NCBI GenBank assembly: GCA_007130445.1
Contig: SLSM01000397.1
Coordinates: forward strand, 1 to 12,012
Direction of reading: 5' to 3'
DNA: 12,012 bases
Source of the DNA: Trueperaceae bacterium
GTDB lineage: Bacteria > Deinococcota > Deinococci > Deinococcales > Trueperaceae
Shown: in pieces, positions 5,549 to 12,012 of the stretch
How the letters are laid out: each line of letters opens with the position of its first letter
How positions within the stretch are numbered: the first letter of the stretch is position 1
The notes under the pieces: generated by a model
What the model was told of the DNA's origin: nothing
What the model saw: only the letters and a program-made list of their open reading frames with translations
Databases searched by the model: none
Position numbers and translations under genes: made by a program

Positions 5549-6649
5549 TCAGCCATCGATCAGCTCGCGCACGAGCGCGACCATCGAGGCCGACAAGCGC
5601 TCGACGGTGTGCGCGGCCGCCGTGTGCATGGCACCGACGTGGAGGGTGTGCCAACGCTCGCTGTCCTGGGCGAGATGGAGCATGGCCTCCGCGGCGGCCC
5701 GCGGCGTCGGCTCGCACATCAGGCCGTTCACACCGTGCGTGGTCGAGTCGCGCAGGCCGTGGACGTCGTACGCAACGGTCGGCGTCCCGACGGCGTGCGC
5801 CTCGGTGGCGACCAAGCCCCAGCCCTCGCGGACGGAGGTGGCGACGAGCGCCGTCGCCCGACGCAGCAGGTCCCACTTGCGCGCCTCGCTCACGTCGCGC
5901 TCGAGGCTGGCGCCCGGCACGCGCTCGGCTCGCGCCTCCAACGCGTCCGCGACGCGGCCATGTCCGCTGCCGATCACGTGCAGCCGAGCCTCCGGGATGC
6001 TGGCCCGGACCAGCTCGAACGCGTCCAACACGTGGTCGAGCCGCTTCGACGCGACCAGCCGGCCGAGCGCCACGAAGCGCGGCGGCGACGGTGGTGTGCG
6101 CGCGGCGACCGGTTCGGGTGCTGCGACGGCGATCGGGACGACTCGAACGTCACCGAAGCCCCACGCCTCGAGATCCTGGGCCGTGCTGCGCGACACGGTC
6201 ACCGCCGCGCCGCGCCGGTAGGGCAGCAACGACCACGGCTCGAGCGCATACGCGATGCGGGCGAGCGGCCACGGCAGATGGTGGAACCAGACGTCGCGCG
6301 CCAACTGGTGGATCATCAGCAGGCGCGGTCCGCGGTACGCGGCCATCGTGAACATCGGGTAGCCGTTGGCCTGGTCGATCACGAGGTCGATCGTGCGCCG
6401 GTGCCGGGCGAGGTACGCCGCCGCCGCGGGCACGTGCGCAACCCCACGGCCGCGCCGGATGATCGTGACGCCGTCGATACACGCCGTGGCGGGCAGACCG
6501 CGGACGGCCGGCACCAGCCACGTGACCCGCATGCCGTCTTCGACGAGCGCGCGGAGCGCCAGCGCGGTGTAGCGCTCCGCCCCGCCCGCACGCGGGTGTT
6601 GCGGATCGCGCCAGCTGACCATCGCGACGTGGCGGATCCTGGTGCTCAC
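5549..6649 (-). CDS. GT4-type (GT-B fold) glycosyltransferase
   Basis: The product has 366 residues with two Rossmann-like halves. The N-terminal acceptor half begins RHVAMVSWRDPQHPRAGGAERY, with the usual GGAE at 22-25. The C-terminal donor half has FVALGRLVASKRLDHVLDAF (192-211), RLHVIGSG (222-229) and the E-x7-E signature at E275-E283 in REGWGLVATEA, followed by GTPTVAYD. Family members use a nucleotide-activated sugar with retention of configuration at the cytoplasmic side of the membrane. The GTG at 6649 overlaps the TGA of the upstream membrane-protein gene (GTGA), so the two are co-translated. The much longer frame upstream is the membrane-protein gene read out of frame. Family call is sure; sugar and acceptor are unknown. 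Confidence 0.93.
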   Translation of the reverse strand: MSTRIRHVAMVSWRDPQHPRAGGAERYTALALRALVEDGMRVTWLVPAVRGLPATACIDGVTIIRRGRGVAHVPAAAAYLARHRRTIDLVIDQANGYPMFTMAAYRGPRLLMIHQLARDVWFHHLPWPLARIAYALEPWSLLPYRRGAAVTVSRSTAQDLEAWGFGDVRVVPIAVAAPEPVAARTPPSPPRFVALGRLVASKRLDHVLDAFELVRASIPEARLHVIGSGHGRVADALEARAERVPGASLERDVSEARKWDLLRRATALVATSVREGWGLVATEAHAVGTPTVAYDVHGLRDSTTHGVNGLMCEPTPRAAAEAMLHLAQDSERWHTLHVGAMHTAAAHTVERLSASMVALVRELIDG

Positions 6650-9600
6650 GAGCGCGACCGCAGCGAGCCTACGAGCAACCCCAGCGCCGCCACCGCGCTG
6701 ACGAGCGACGTCCAACGCCCCAGCGCGCGCCACGGGTTGACGATCTCGAGGTCGCCGCAGACGTTCGGCGGCAACCAGAACCCGGCCATCAGCCCGTCGA
6801 CGGCCACGCCCTCGACCGTCACGCCGTCCACACGCCCCTGCAACCCCTCGACGTAGCGCTCGCCGGTCCGGACCAAGCGCCAGTCGTCCGGGCAGCCGAC
6901 CGAGACCGTCGACGCAGCGCCTGCGACCGCACCCGGCCGGTGGACGACCACCAGCTCGGTGTCTGCCGGGAGGCCGTCGACGAACTCCAGCGTGCCCGCC
7001 TGATCGACGCCGACGCTCCACGCCTCCGTCGCGTCGACGCCCGTGCCGACCACGACGTCCGACGGCCCGCCGAGTCCGAGCGTCGAGGAGCCACCCCCCG
7101 CCTGCACCAGCGTCACGTCGAACGGGCCTTGGAGCGTCGCGCCGAGTTCGAAGCGACAGGGCGCCGCCTCGACCAGCCTCCCCGCCACCAGCTGCGGCGC
7201 GACCTGCGGCGGATCCGGCGGCGCAGACCCGTCGGCGAGCACCAGGCGGACGAGCGAGGCCTCGAGGGCGCGGCTGGCGGGCGCAGCCCAGAACGCGCCC
7301 GCGTCGATCGGCACGAGCACGGTTCGGCGACCCTGCCACCAGGCGTCGACGGTCCCGAGCCACACCCAGGTGCCCTCGGCCGGGGTCCAGACCTCGACGG
7401 CACCTCCCGGCGCGTCGACGTGGATCGTCAGCTCCATGTACGCGACGTCGGACCACGCGAGGCCGCCGGACACCCCCACGTCCAGCGGGAGGTTCGCCGG
7501 GCGTTGCGGATCGATCACGAGCGCGGTGCCGGGGCCGGCGCGGCCAGCACCGGTCGCGGGCGCCAGGCAGTGCGCCGGGGCCGGCCACGCCCACGTCACG
7601 TCCATGTCGAGCAGCCGCGCTGCCGCGCCGGTCCACGCCGCTGCCGGCACGAGCGACAGGTCGCCCACGACGCTCAACCCGAACACGTTGACGATCCGTA
7701 TCGTGAACGCCTCGGCGGACGTGACCTCCACGTCGCCCAGGTCGTGCCACGCCATCCGCGCGGTGGGCCGCACGAGCTCCGCGGCGCGCTCGCCTGCGCC
7801 GTCACCGAGATCGAACGTCACCCTGCCGGCACCCACGCCCTCGTAGCCGCGGACCACGAGGCGATAGCGCCCGACGGGTGCGCGCGCGGCGACCTCGAGG
7901 ACCGCGCCTGCTCGCGCGGTCGCGATCACGCCTCGCGACCCTGTCGGCGCCGGACCGTGGCGCTCCGCCAGCCGCGGCCACCACGCGGGCGAGGCCTCGA
8001 GATAGCGCGACCAGCGTTGCTCCGGGAGGGCGTGCGGCGCCGCCGCCGGGAGGTCGACCGTGATCGCGCCGGCGGCGAGGAGCAGGCGCGGCTCGTCGCC
8101 GGGCAACGCGAACACGCCGCGCACCCCGCTGTGCGGCGCATCGACCAGGGCCGCCTCGTCCACCTCGGCCAGACGCGACAGCACCGCCGCGGCGGCGGTG
8201 GCGCGCGCGGTGAGGAGCGGCGCCGCGACCACGGTGGGGCCGCGCCCGACCCCGTCGACCTCGTAGACGGTGAACGGATCGGCACGCCACGCCTCTCGCA
8301 GCCCGTGCATGACCAGGCGCAGCGAGCGAAGCTCGACCCGGGCATCGAAGCCGCCGGGCGGTTGCGATCGCAGCGGCAACAGGTCGCGGTGATGCACCAG
8401 CCAGCGCACGTCCCAGCGACGCATCAACGCGCTCGGCGAGGCGTCCAGGTCCCCCAGGACGGCACCGTGGTCGAGCGTCAGGAAGGCGTTGATCGCTCGC
8501 TCGTCGTAGGCGTACGGGGCCAACACCGGTCCGGGAGCGGTGGCGACGAGGACCTCGGGCGTGGCCAGATCACCGTTCCAGAACGTACGGCCGCCGTAGT
8601 AGCCGGGCTGCCACGTGCTTCGCCCACCCTCTTCGCGCAGCCACGCCTGGACGTCGCCCAGCGCCGCGGGCAACGGATGGCCGCGGTAGGCCTCCCGGGC
8701 GTAGGCGCCGACGTAGGGCACGGCGAACACCAGGTACGCCGCCACCCCCGCGCCAGCGAGCCACGGGACCGCTCTGGCGCGACCGACGCGCCCCTCCACT
8801 CGCCGCTCCGCTCGCCCCGCGAGGGCGACCAGCAACAGGAGGACCCCGGCGAGCGCCCCGACCGCCTTGTTGGGGTCGCGGAAGAGCCAGCCGAGCCGAT
8901 CGGCGACGGGTCCTTGGACCACCAGCGGTCCCGACCACCACGGGGCGTGCGCACCCACGGCCGTCACCGACAGGACGAGCGCGAGCACGCTGAGGGCCAG
9001 CACGCGGCGGTCGGGTCGGAGCCACGCCAGGAGGGCGGCCGGGACCAGGGCGAGACCCAACACGGCTGCCCACGAGGGCACGGCGACGTCAGCCATGGGC
9101 CACCAGTACCCGTCGAGACGCCACACCGCGGCGAGGTCGGCGCGGCGCGAGAAGGTCTCGACCATCTCCCACGTGGGCCAACTGGGCGCCAAGCCGACCG
9201 CGACGACGAAGCCGACGGCGGGCACGATCCAGTACAGGTTGACGAGGCCGTACCAGGCCGCCACCGCGAGCGAGCGTCGCCACGTCCACGACCCGCGGCT
9301 CGCCACGAGTGCGACGAGGAACATGGCCCACAGCGCGGCGGCGGTGTGTGGCGTCGCCGCGCCGAGACTGAGCGCGGCCACCATGAGCGCCACCGAACCG
9401 TGCCGTGGCGGCCGCCAGGTCCAGGCGACGACGAGCGGCAGCAGGGCGTACCCAGGCAGCAGGAACACGTGCTGCACACGGACCGCCACCCAAGGGTTGA
9501 CCGCGTACGCGACGGCGACCAGGCACGCGAGCACGACCGGCGCGCCGAGCCGCCGCGCGGCCGCGAACATGGCCACGCCGGCGCCGAGCAGCACGGTCGC

Positions 9601-9867
9601 GAGCAGCCAGCGCTGCAGGTCGACGGGATCGTCGAGCAGCGCGAACGGCGCCATGAACGCCGCCCGGTCGATCGTCTCGACGTTGGGGAACTCGAGCGAC
9701 GGGTTCCAGAAGTCGAGGAACGTGCGCTGCAGCGTCGCCCGATCGAACGCGAGCACCAAGTCTCCCGACAGGATCGGCTCGGCGGCGGACAGGACCGGCC
9801 ACCACACCGCGACGACGGCGACGCACACGATCGCGACGCCGAGTGGGCCTCGCGCGCGTCGGTTCAC
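6646..9867 (-). CDS. Large GT-C-like/YfhO-like membrane protein with extracytoplasmic domain
   Basis: The 1073-residue protein has a helix near residues 9-29, then a loop with conserved-looking acids (D36, D42 in SGDLVLAFD) and the motif FWNPSLEFPNVETID. About nine further membrane helices run to roughly residue 390. A large soluble, probably extracytoplasmic part (about 390-1045) follows, and a final helix (about 1050-1068) ends in LRSRS. The N-terminal plan resembles GT-C enzymes such as actinobacterial AftD and YfhO-type proteins, which use lipid-linked sugars outside the membrane. The soluble part includes beta-rich stretches that could bind carbohydrate (VTFDLGDGAGERA, FTIRIVNVFGLSVVGDLSL). 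GTG 9867 is the most upstream available start and leads straight into the first helix. It lies 100 bases after the secreted-protein gene and overlaps the GT4 gene. Enzyme activity is inference from layout only. Confidence 0.85.
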   Translation of the reverse strand: MNRRARGPLGVAIVCVAVVAVWWPVLSAAEPILSGDLVLAFDRATLQRTFLDFWNPSLEFPNVETIDRAAFMAPFALLDDPVDLQRWLLATVLLGAGVAMFAAARRLGAPVVLACLVAVAYAVNPWVAVRVQHVFLLPGYALLPLVVAWTWRPPRHGSVALMVAALSLGAATPHTAAALWAMFLVALVASRGSWTWRRSLAVAAWYGLVNLYWIVPAVGFVVAVGLAPSWPTWEMVETFSRRADLAAVWRLDGYWWPMADVAVPSWAAVLGLALVPAALLAWLRPDRRVLALSVLALVLSVTAVGAHAPWWSGPLVVQGPVADRLGWLFRDPNKAVGALAGVLLLLVALAGRAERRVEGRVGRARAVPWLAGAGVAAYLVFAVPYVGAYAREAYRGHPLPAALGDVQAWLREEGGRSTWQPGYYGGRTFWNGDLATPEVLVATAPGPVLAPYAYDERAINAFLTLDHGAVLGDLDASPSALMRRWDVRWLVHHRDLLPLRSQPPGGFDARVELRSLRLVMHGLREAWRADPFTVYEVDGVGRGPTVVAAPLLTARATAAAAVLSRLAEVDEAALVDAPHSGVRGVFALPGDEPRLLLAAGAITVDLPAAAPHALPEQRWSRYLEASPAWWPRLAERHGPAPTGSRGVIATARAGAVLEVAARAPVGRYRLVVRGYEGVGAGRVTFDLGDGAGERAAELVRPTARMAWHDLGDVEVTSAEAFTIRIVNVFGLSVVGDLSLVPAAAWTGAAARLLDMDVTWAWPAPAHCLAPATGAGRAGPGTALVIDPQRPANLPLDVGVSGGLAWSDVAYMELTIHVDAPGGAVEVWTPAEGTWVWLGTVDAWWQGRRTVLVPIDAGAFWAAPASRALEASLVRLVLADGSAPPDPPQVAPQLVAGRLVEAAPCRFELGATLQGPFDVTLVQAGGGSSTLGLGGPSDVVVGTGVDATEAWSVGVDQAGTLEFVDGLPADTELVVVHRPGAVAGAASTVSVGCPDDWRLVRTGERYVEGLQGRVDGVTVEGVAVDGLMAGFWLPPNVCGDLEIVNPWRALGRWTSLVSAVAALGLLVGSLRSRS

Positions 9868-9911
9868 GGCGCCGTTCGCGCGACCGCGGTCGGATGGCCG
9901 GCGACCGTCAC
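9864..9911 (-). CDS. Weak candidate leader ORF overlapping the GT-C gene start
   Basis: A 15-codon frame (MTVAGHPTAVARTAP, GTG at 9911; an alternative GTG at 9950 gives 28 codons) ends in TGA that overlaps GTG 9867 as GTGA. The start is preceded by a G-rich stretch but no clear Shine-Dalgarno site or -10 box. It is listed only because it repeats the geometry seen before the flippase and GT2 genes. In such GC-rich DNA an open frame of this length is expected by chance. Confidence 0.15.
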   Translation of the reverse strand: MTVAGHPTAVARTAP

Positions 9912-9921
9912 CGCCCCCGCC

Positions 9922-9941
9922 GCATTCCCCCTTGCGAATGC
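9922..9941. other. Short inverted repeat downstream of the secreted-protein gene
   Basis: GCATTC and GAATGC are separated by eight bases in the 100-base gap after the TGA at 9968 (minus strand). The 6-bp stem could be part of a transcription-attenuating hairpin between the two minus-strand gene pairs. No U-run follows and the stem is short, so function is uncertain. Confidence 0.2.
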
Positions 9942-9967
9942 CTCGACCACTGCCCGGCAGGCGCCCC

Positions 9968-10582
9968 TCAGTCCGGCCGCGACGTCAGGAACTCGAGTGC
10001 GATGGTGACCATGAGCGCCGCGCCCGCACGTGTCAACGGCGCCTCGGGATTGCCGGCCTCGAGCGCCGGGTAGCGGCGCATGAGTTCGGCTTCGAGCGCC
10101 GTCGTGTCGTCGAGCTTGAACCGCACCGTTCCGAGCAGTACGTCGAGGAACTCGCCGACGGTCAGCACGGTGTCCGCCGTCGCTGCGCCGGCGGTGAGGA
10201 CGGCGACCACCTGCAACGCCGCGTCTTCCGGCACCGGGTACTGCCCCGCCGCCTCGGGGGCGAAGGCGTTGACGAGCATGTACGCCGCCGTGGCCAGGTC
10301 GATCAACTCGTTCGGCAACGCCTCGCCCTGCGGCGTGATCGGGTAGATGCCCAGCGCGACGAGTTGCAGGATCGAGGCGCGTGCGATGGGCGGCGCCGTC
10401 TCGATGTCGGTGATCTCGATCGTCACGTCGTCGGCGGGCGGCAGGATCGGGAACTCGGACGGAGGATCGCTGACGCCCACGATCTGCGCCAGCGCGATGG
10501 CCGGCAGGAGGCACGCCACGACGAGCCACGTCGCCCTGAGCCCGAGGCTCGTGTCGCGCCGTGGCTCGGTCCGGGCGCTCAC
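9968..10582 (-). CDS. Small secreted protein with degenerate SLH-like repeats
   Basis: The 204-residue product starts with a signal peptide: basic n-region to R16, hydrophobic core 17-31, likely cut after ALA (30-32). The mature part has no family I can name with certainty. It shows segments that echo half SLH units: ILQLVALGIYPITPQGEALPNELIDLATAAYMLV, then AALQVVAVLTAG with LTVGEFLDVLL, then EAPLTRAGAALMVTIALEFL. These match the spacing of a hydrophobic helix, a turn and an L-T-x-x-x-A-A helix, but the hallmark DVP-x-HWA and PDG motifs are missing. GTG 10582 overlaps the GT2 stop by GTGA and has GAGGA six bases upstream. C24 in VVAC might mimic a lipobox, but it is buried in the hydrophobic core. 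An envelope-bound role is inferred. Confidence 0.82.
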   Translation of the reverse strand: MSARTEPRRDTSLGLRATWLVVACLLPAIALAQIVGVSDPPSEFPILPPADDVTIEITDIETAPPIARASILQLVALGIYPITPQGEALPNELIDLATAAYMLVNAFAPEAAGQYPVPEDAALQVVAVLTAGAATADTVLTVGEFLDVLLGTVRFKLDDTTALEAELMRRYPALEAGNPEAPLTRAGAALMVTIALEFLTSRPD

Positions 10583-11466
10583 GCCGCGTCCTCGTACGAT
10601 CCGCGCGCGCGCGCGAGCAGGGGTTGCGCGCTGCCATCCGCTTGCCTGACGTGATGGGCGCCAGCCGACCGCGGCCGCAAGACGTGCCCGGCGGGCACCG
10701 GCGTATCCACGCCTCGAACGGCATCGCCGACACTGCGCCGCCCGAGCCGCCACCAGAGCCGCGTCAAGCGTGCCAACTCCCGTGCCCCGGCCCCGAGCCC
10801 GATGCGGCAGGGGCGCACCACCGTGGTCGTCACGTCCACACTCGTCATCACCAGCCCCTCGCGGCGCGCTCGCACCAGCAGTTCCAGATCGAACAGGAAA
10901 CCGTCCTCGCGACAGGCGCGGACCGGCGACTCGACGTCGGCGCGCACGAAGGCCTTGATGCCGGCCTGGCTCTCGGGGACCTCGAGACGGAACACGGTGG
11001 CGGCGGTGAACGAGACGATGCGCGAAGCCACACGCCGTAGCAGCGGCCGCCGTGCGAGCCAACGACGGCGCCCGACCACGACGCTCACGCCACGCTGCGC
11101 CTCGAGGAGCATCGGCACCACCTCCTCCGCAGCGACCTCGCCGTCGGCATCGAAGAAGGCGACGACGTCCCCACGCGCGGCAGCGAAACCGCGCCTCAGC
11201 GCGTATCCCTTGCCGCGATTCCCGGCGTAGCTCACCACGGTGCAGCGCGGCAGCCGGTCGGCCGCCCGCAGCGCGACCTCGAGCGTGGCGTCGCTACTGC
11301 CATCGTCGACCACCACGAGCTCGAAGGCGCCCGGCCACACCGGCTCGAGCGCTCGTTGCAACGCCGCCAGCGTCGCAGCCAAGCGATCCGCTTCGTCGAA
11401 CGCCGGAACGATGACGCTGACGGAGAACGTCGCAGGCGACGGTTGGGGCGTGACGGTCCTGTCCAT
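10579..11466 (-). CDS. Family 2 glycosyltransferase, polyprenyl-phosphate sugar synthase-like (Alg5/Dpm1-type)
   Basis: The product has 295 residues. VSVIVPAFDEADRL is at 16-29, VVVDDGSSDAT at 51-61, NRGKGYALRRGF at 83-94 and the metal-binding DAD at 106-108. SQAGIKAFVRADV and GFLFDLELLVRARREG follow. The NRGKG block, FFDADGE and the fDlELL block are characteristic of enzymes that move glucose or mannose onto dolichyl or undecaprenyl phosphate. Such lipid-linked sugars are donors for GT-C enzymes, which fits the large membrane protein two genes downstream. No C-terminal membrane helices are seen, unlike many bacterial members; the tail (about 235-295) is basic and unrecognised. ATG 11466 is chosen because a TATACT box lies five bases before it. 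Substrate is inferred, not shown. Confidence 0.9.
   Translation of the reverse strand: MDRTVTPQPSPATFSVSVIVPAFDEADRLAATLAALQRALEPVWPGAFELVVVDDGSSDATLEVALRAADRLPRCTVVSYAGNRGKGYALRRGFAAARGDVVAFFDADGEVAAEEVVPMLLEAQRGVSVVVGRRRWLARRPLLRRVASRIVSFTAATVFRLEVPESQAGIKAFVRADVESPVRACREDGFLFDLELLVRARREGLVMTSVDVTTTVVRPCRIGLGAGARELARLTRLWWRLGRRSVGDAVRGVDTPVPAGHVLRPRSAGAHHVRQADGSAQPLLARARGSYEDAA
10589..10593 (-). promoter_or_regulatory. Shine-Dalgarno site (GAGGA) for the secreted SLH-like protein
   Basis: GAGGA on the minus strand lies six bases before GTG 10582, inside the end of the GT2 gene. It decides the start of the secreted-protein gene, whose frame is open far upstream, and shows that this internal gene uses a conventional binding site while the first gene of the pair looks leaderless. 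Confidence 0.55.
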
Positions 11467-11471
11467 GGGCA

Positions 11472-11477
11472 AGTATA
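11472..11477 (-). promoter_or_regulatory. Candidate leaderless -10 box (TATACT) for the GT2/secreted-protein operon
   Basis: TATACT on the minus strand matches TATAAT at five of six positions and is five bases from ATG 11466, so transcription should start at or within a base or two of the start codon. No TTGACA-like -35 is seen at 16-18 bases. AT-rich hexamers like this are rare in the window, which strengthens the call. Confidence 0.5.
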
Positions 11478-11555
11478 GACGCTCCTCGCGCCACGACCGG
11501 CATCGTTGCCGACCGCGTTCCGGATGTGCGGCACACCGCGCCGCCATGCCGACCA

Positions 11556-11573
11556 GCCGGTACCATGCCGGTA
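11556..11573 (+). repeat. Tandem GCCGGTA direct repeats over the epimerase start (possible operator)
   Basis: GCCGGTA occurs at 11556-11562 and 11567-11573, an 11-base period (one helical turn), bracketing the TACCAT box and touching the ATG. A reverse-complement copy of ATGCCGGT (11565-11572) lies at 11496-11503, about 18 bases upstream of the opposite-strand TATACT box. A regulator binding here could affect both divergent promoters. This is a pattern only; no regulator gene is present. Confidence 0.25.
11561..11566 (+). promoter_or_regulatory. Candidate leaderless -10 box (TACCAT) for the epimerase gene
   Basis: TACCAT fits TANNNT and is followed by exactly six bases and ATG 11573. There is no Shine-Dalgarno match upstream of the ATG. 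The same spacing is found before ATG 4572 and ATG 3644. Confidence 0.42.
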
Positions 11574-12012
11574 TGCGCGTCCTCGTGACCGGCACCGCCG
11601 GCTTCATCGGCCACCACGTCGCCCTGGCGCTCCTGGAGCGCGGCGACGAGGTCGTGGGCCTCGACATCGTCAACGACTACTACGACGTCTCGCTCAAGGA
11701 GGCCCGCCTCGAACGCTTGCGTCCGTATCCCGGCTACGCCCACGTCCGCGTGGACATCGCGGACGCCGGCGCGCTCCGTTCGGCGTTCGAGACGCATCGA
11801 CCCCAACGCGTCGTCCATCTGGCCGCCCAGGCCGGGGTGCGCTACTCGCTCACGCACCCCGAGGCGTACGTCCACAGCAACCTGGTCGGTGTCGCCAACG
11901 TGCTCGAGTGCTGTCGGCACTTCGGTGTCCAGCACCTGGTGTACGCATCGAGCTCGTCGGTGTACGGGGCCAACACGAAGATGCCCTTCTCGGTCGACGA
12001 CAACGTCGACCA
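11573..12012 (+). CDS. NAD-dependent sugar-nucleotide epimerase, probable UDP-glucuronate 4-epimerase (5' part, runs off window)
   Basis: The first 146 codons are present and the gene continues past the window edge. The Rossmann motif GTAGFIG is at residues 7-13. LDIVNDYYDVSLKEARLERL follows; this NDYYD-x-x-LK-x-x-R block is typical of UDP-glucuronate 4-epimerases (CapI/LspL/GAE type), which make UDP-galacturonate. VVHLAAQAGVRYSLTHPEAY and the catalytic-region YASSSSVYGANTKMPF are also present. The YxxxK pair lies beyond the edge and cannot be checked. ATG 11573 is supported by the TACCAT box and by the standard N-terminus MRVLVTG. The gene is divergent from the GT2 pair, with 106 bases between them. 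It would supply an acidic sugar to the glycan built by the neighbouring transferases. UDP-glucose 4-epimerase is the less likely alternative. Confidence 0.92.
   Translation, partial: MRVLVTGTAGFIGHHVALALLERGDEVVGLDIVNDYYDVSLKEARLERLRPYPGYAHVRVDIADAGALRSAFETHRPQRVVHLAAQAGVRYSLTHPEAYVHSNLVGVANVLECCRHFGVQHLVYASSSSVYGANTKMPFSVDDNVD

Noticed and set aside
6940..10008. Plus-strand open frame of over 1000 codons opposite the GT-C-like gene
   Set aside because: Its translation is dominated by Arg, His, Gln, Asp and Gly with no hydrophobic core or motif. It is the antisense shadow of a GC-rich gene, in which stop codons are rare.

Overview
This is a GC-rich (roughly 70% by eye) bacterial window that is nearly all coding. 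It reads as a surface-polysaccharide and cell-envelope locus. Nine substantial genes and a window-edge fragment are supported. Single SLH-type modules with the look of Deinococcota S-layer proteins (a motif like FDDVPSGHWA followed by FPDG), a Tat-exported enzyme, and promoters of the form TANNNT-N5/6-ATG (leaderless mRNAs) together suggest Deinococcota, perhaps a Truepera relative. High-GC Actinomycetota are the main alternative, because leaderless genes and large AftD-like GT-C proteins are common there. This placement is inference.

Layout. (1) 1-2083, plus strand: the 3' end of rfbB, then rfbA, then a Tat-exported metallophosphoesterase, joined by 4-base GTGA/TTGA overlaps. RfbA and RfbB make dTDP-4-keto-6-deoxyglucose, the precursor of dTDP-rhamnose and related sugars. 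(2) 2131-3579, minus: a Wzx-type polysaccharide flippase, convergent with the previous operon. It is preceded by a putative 22-codon leaderless leader ORF. (3) 3691-4518, plus: a family 2 glycosyltransferase divergent from the flippase, also preceded by a tiny overlapping ORF. (4) 4572-5483, plus: a secreted SLH/collagen-like/Ca-loop protein with its own leaderless promoter. (5) 5549-9867, minus: a 1073-residue GT-C-like membrane protein followed by a GT4-type glycosyltransferase, overlapping by 4 bases. (6) 9968-11466, minus: a polyprenyl-phosphate-sugar-synthase-like GT2 followed by a small secreted protein with degenerate SLH-like repeats, again overlapping by 4 bases. (7) 11573 to the window end, plus: the start of an NAD-dependent UDP-glucuronate-4-epimerase-like gene, divergent from (6).

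Together the genes cover nucleotide-sugar synthesis (RfbA/B, epimerase), cytoplasmic glycosyl transfer (GT4, GT2), probable lipid-linked sugar donor synthesis (Alg5/Dpm1-like GT2), export (flippase), extracytoplasmic transfer (GT-C-like protein), and two exported proteins with SLH or SLH-like segments that may sit in or under the resulting glycan layer. Most noteworthy are the repeated leaderless promoter geometry, the leader ORFs ending in GTGA overlaps with flippase and GT2 starts, and the SLH-collagen-Ca-loop protein. I saw no tRNA, rRNA, CRISPR array, insertion sequence or transposase. There is no gene-free stretch above about 110 bases.
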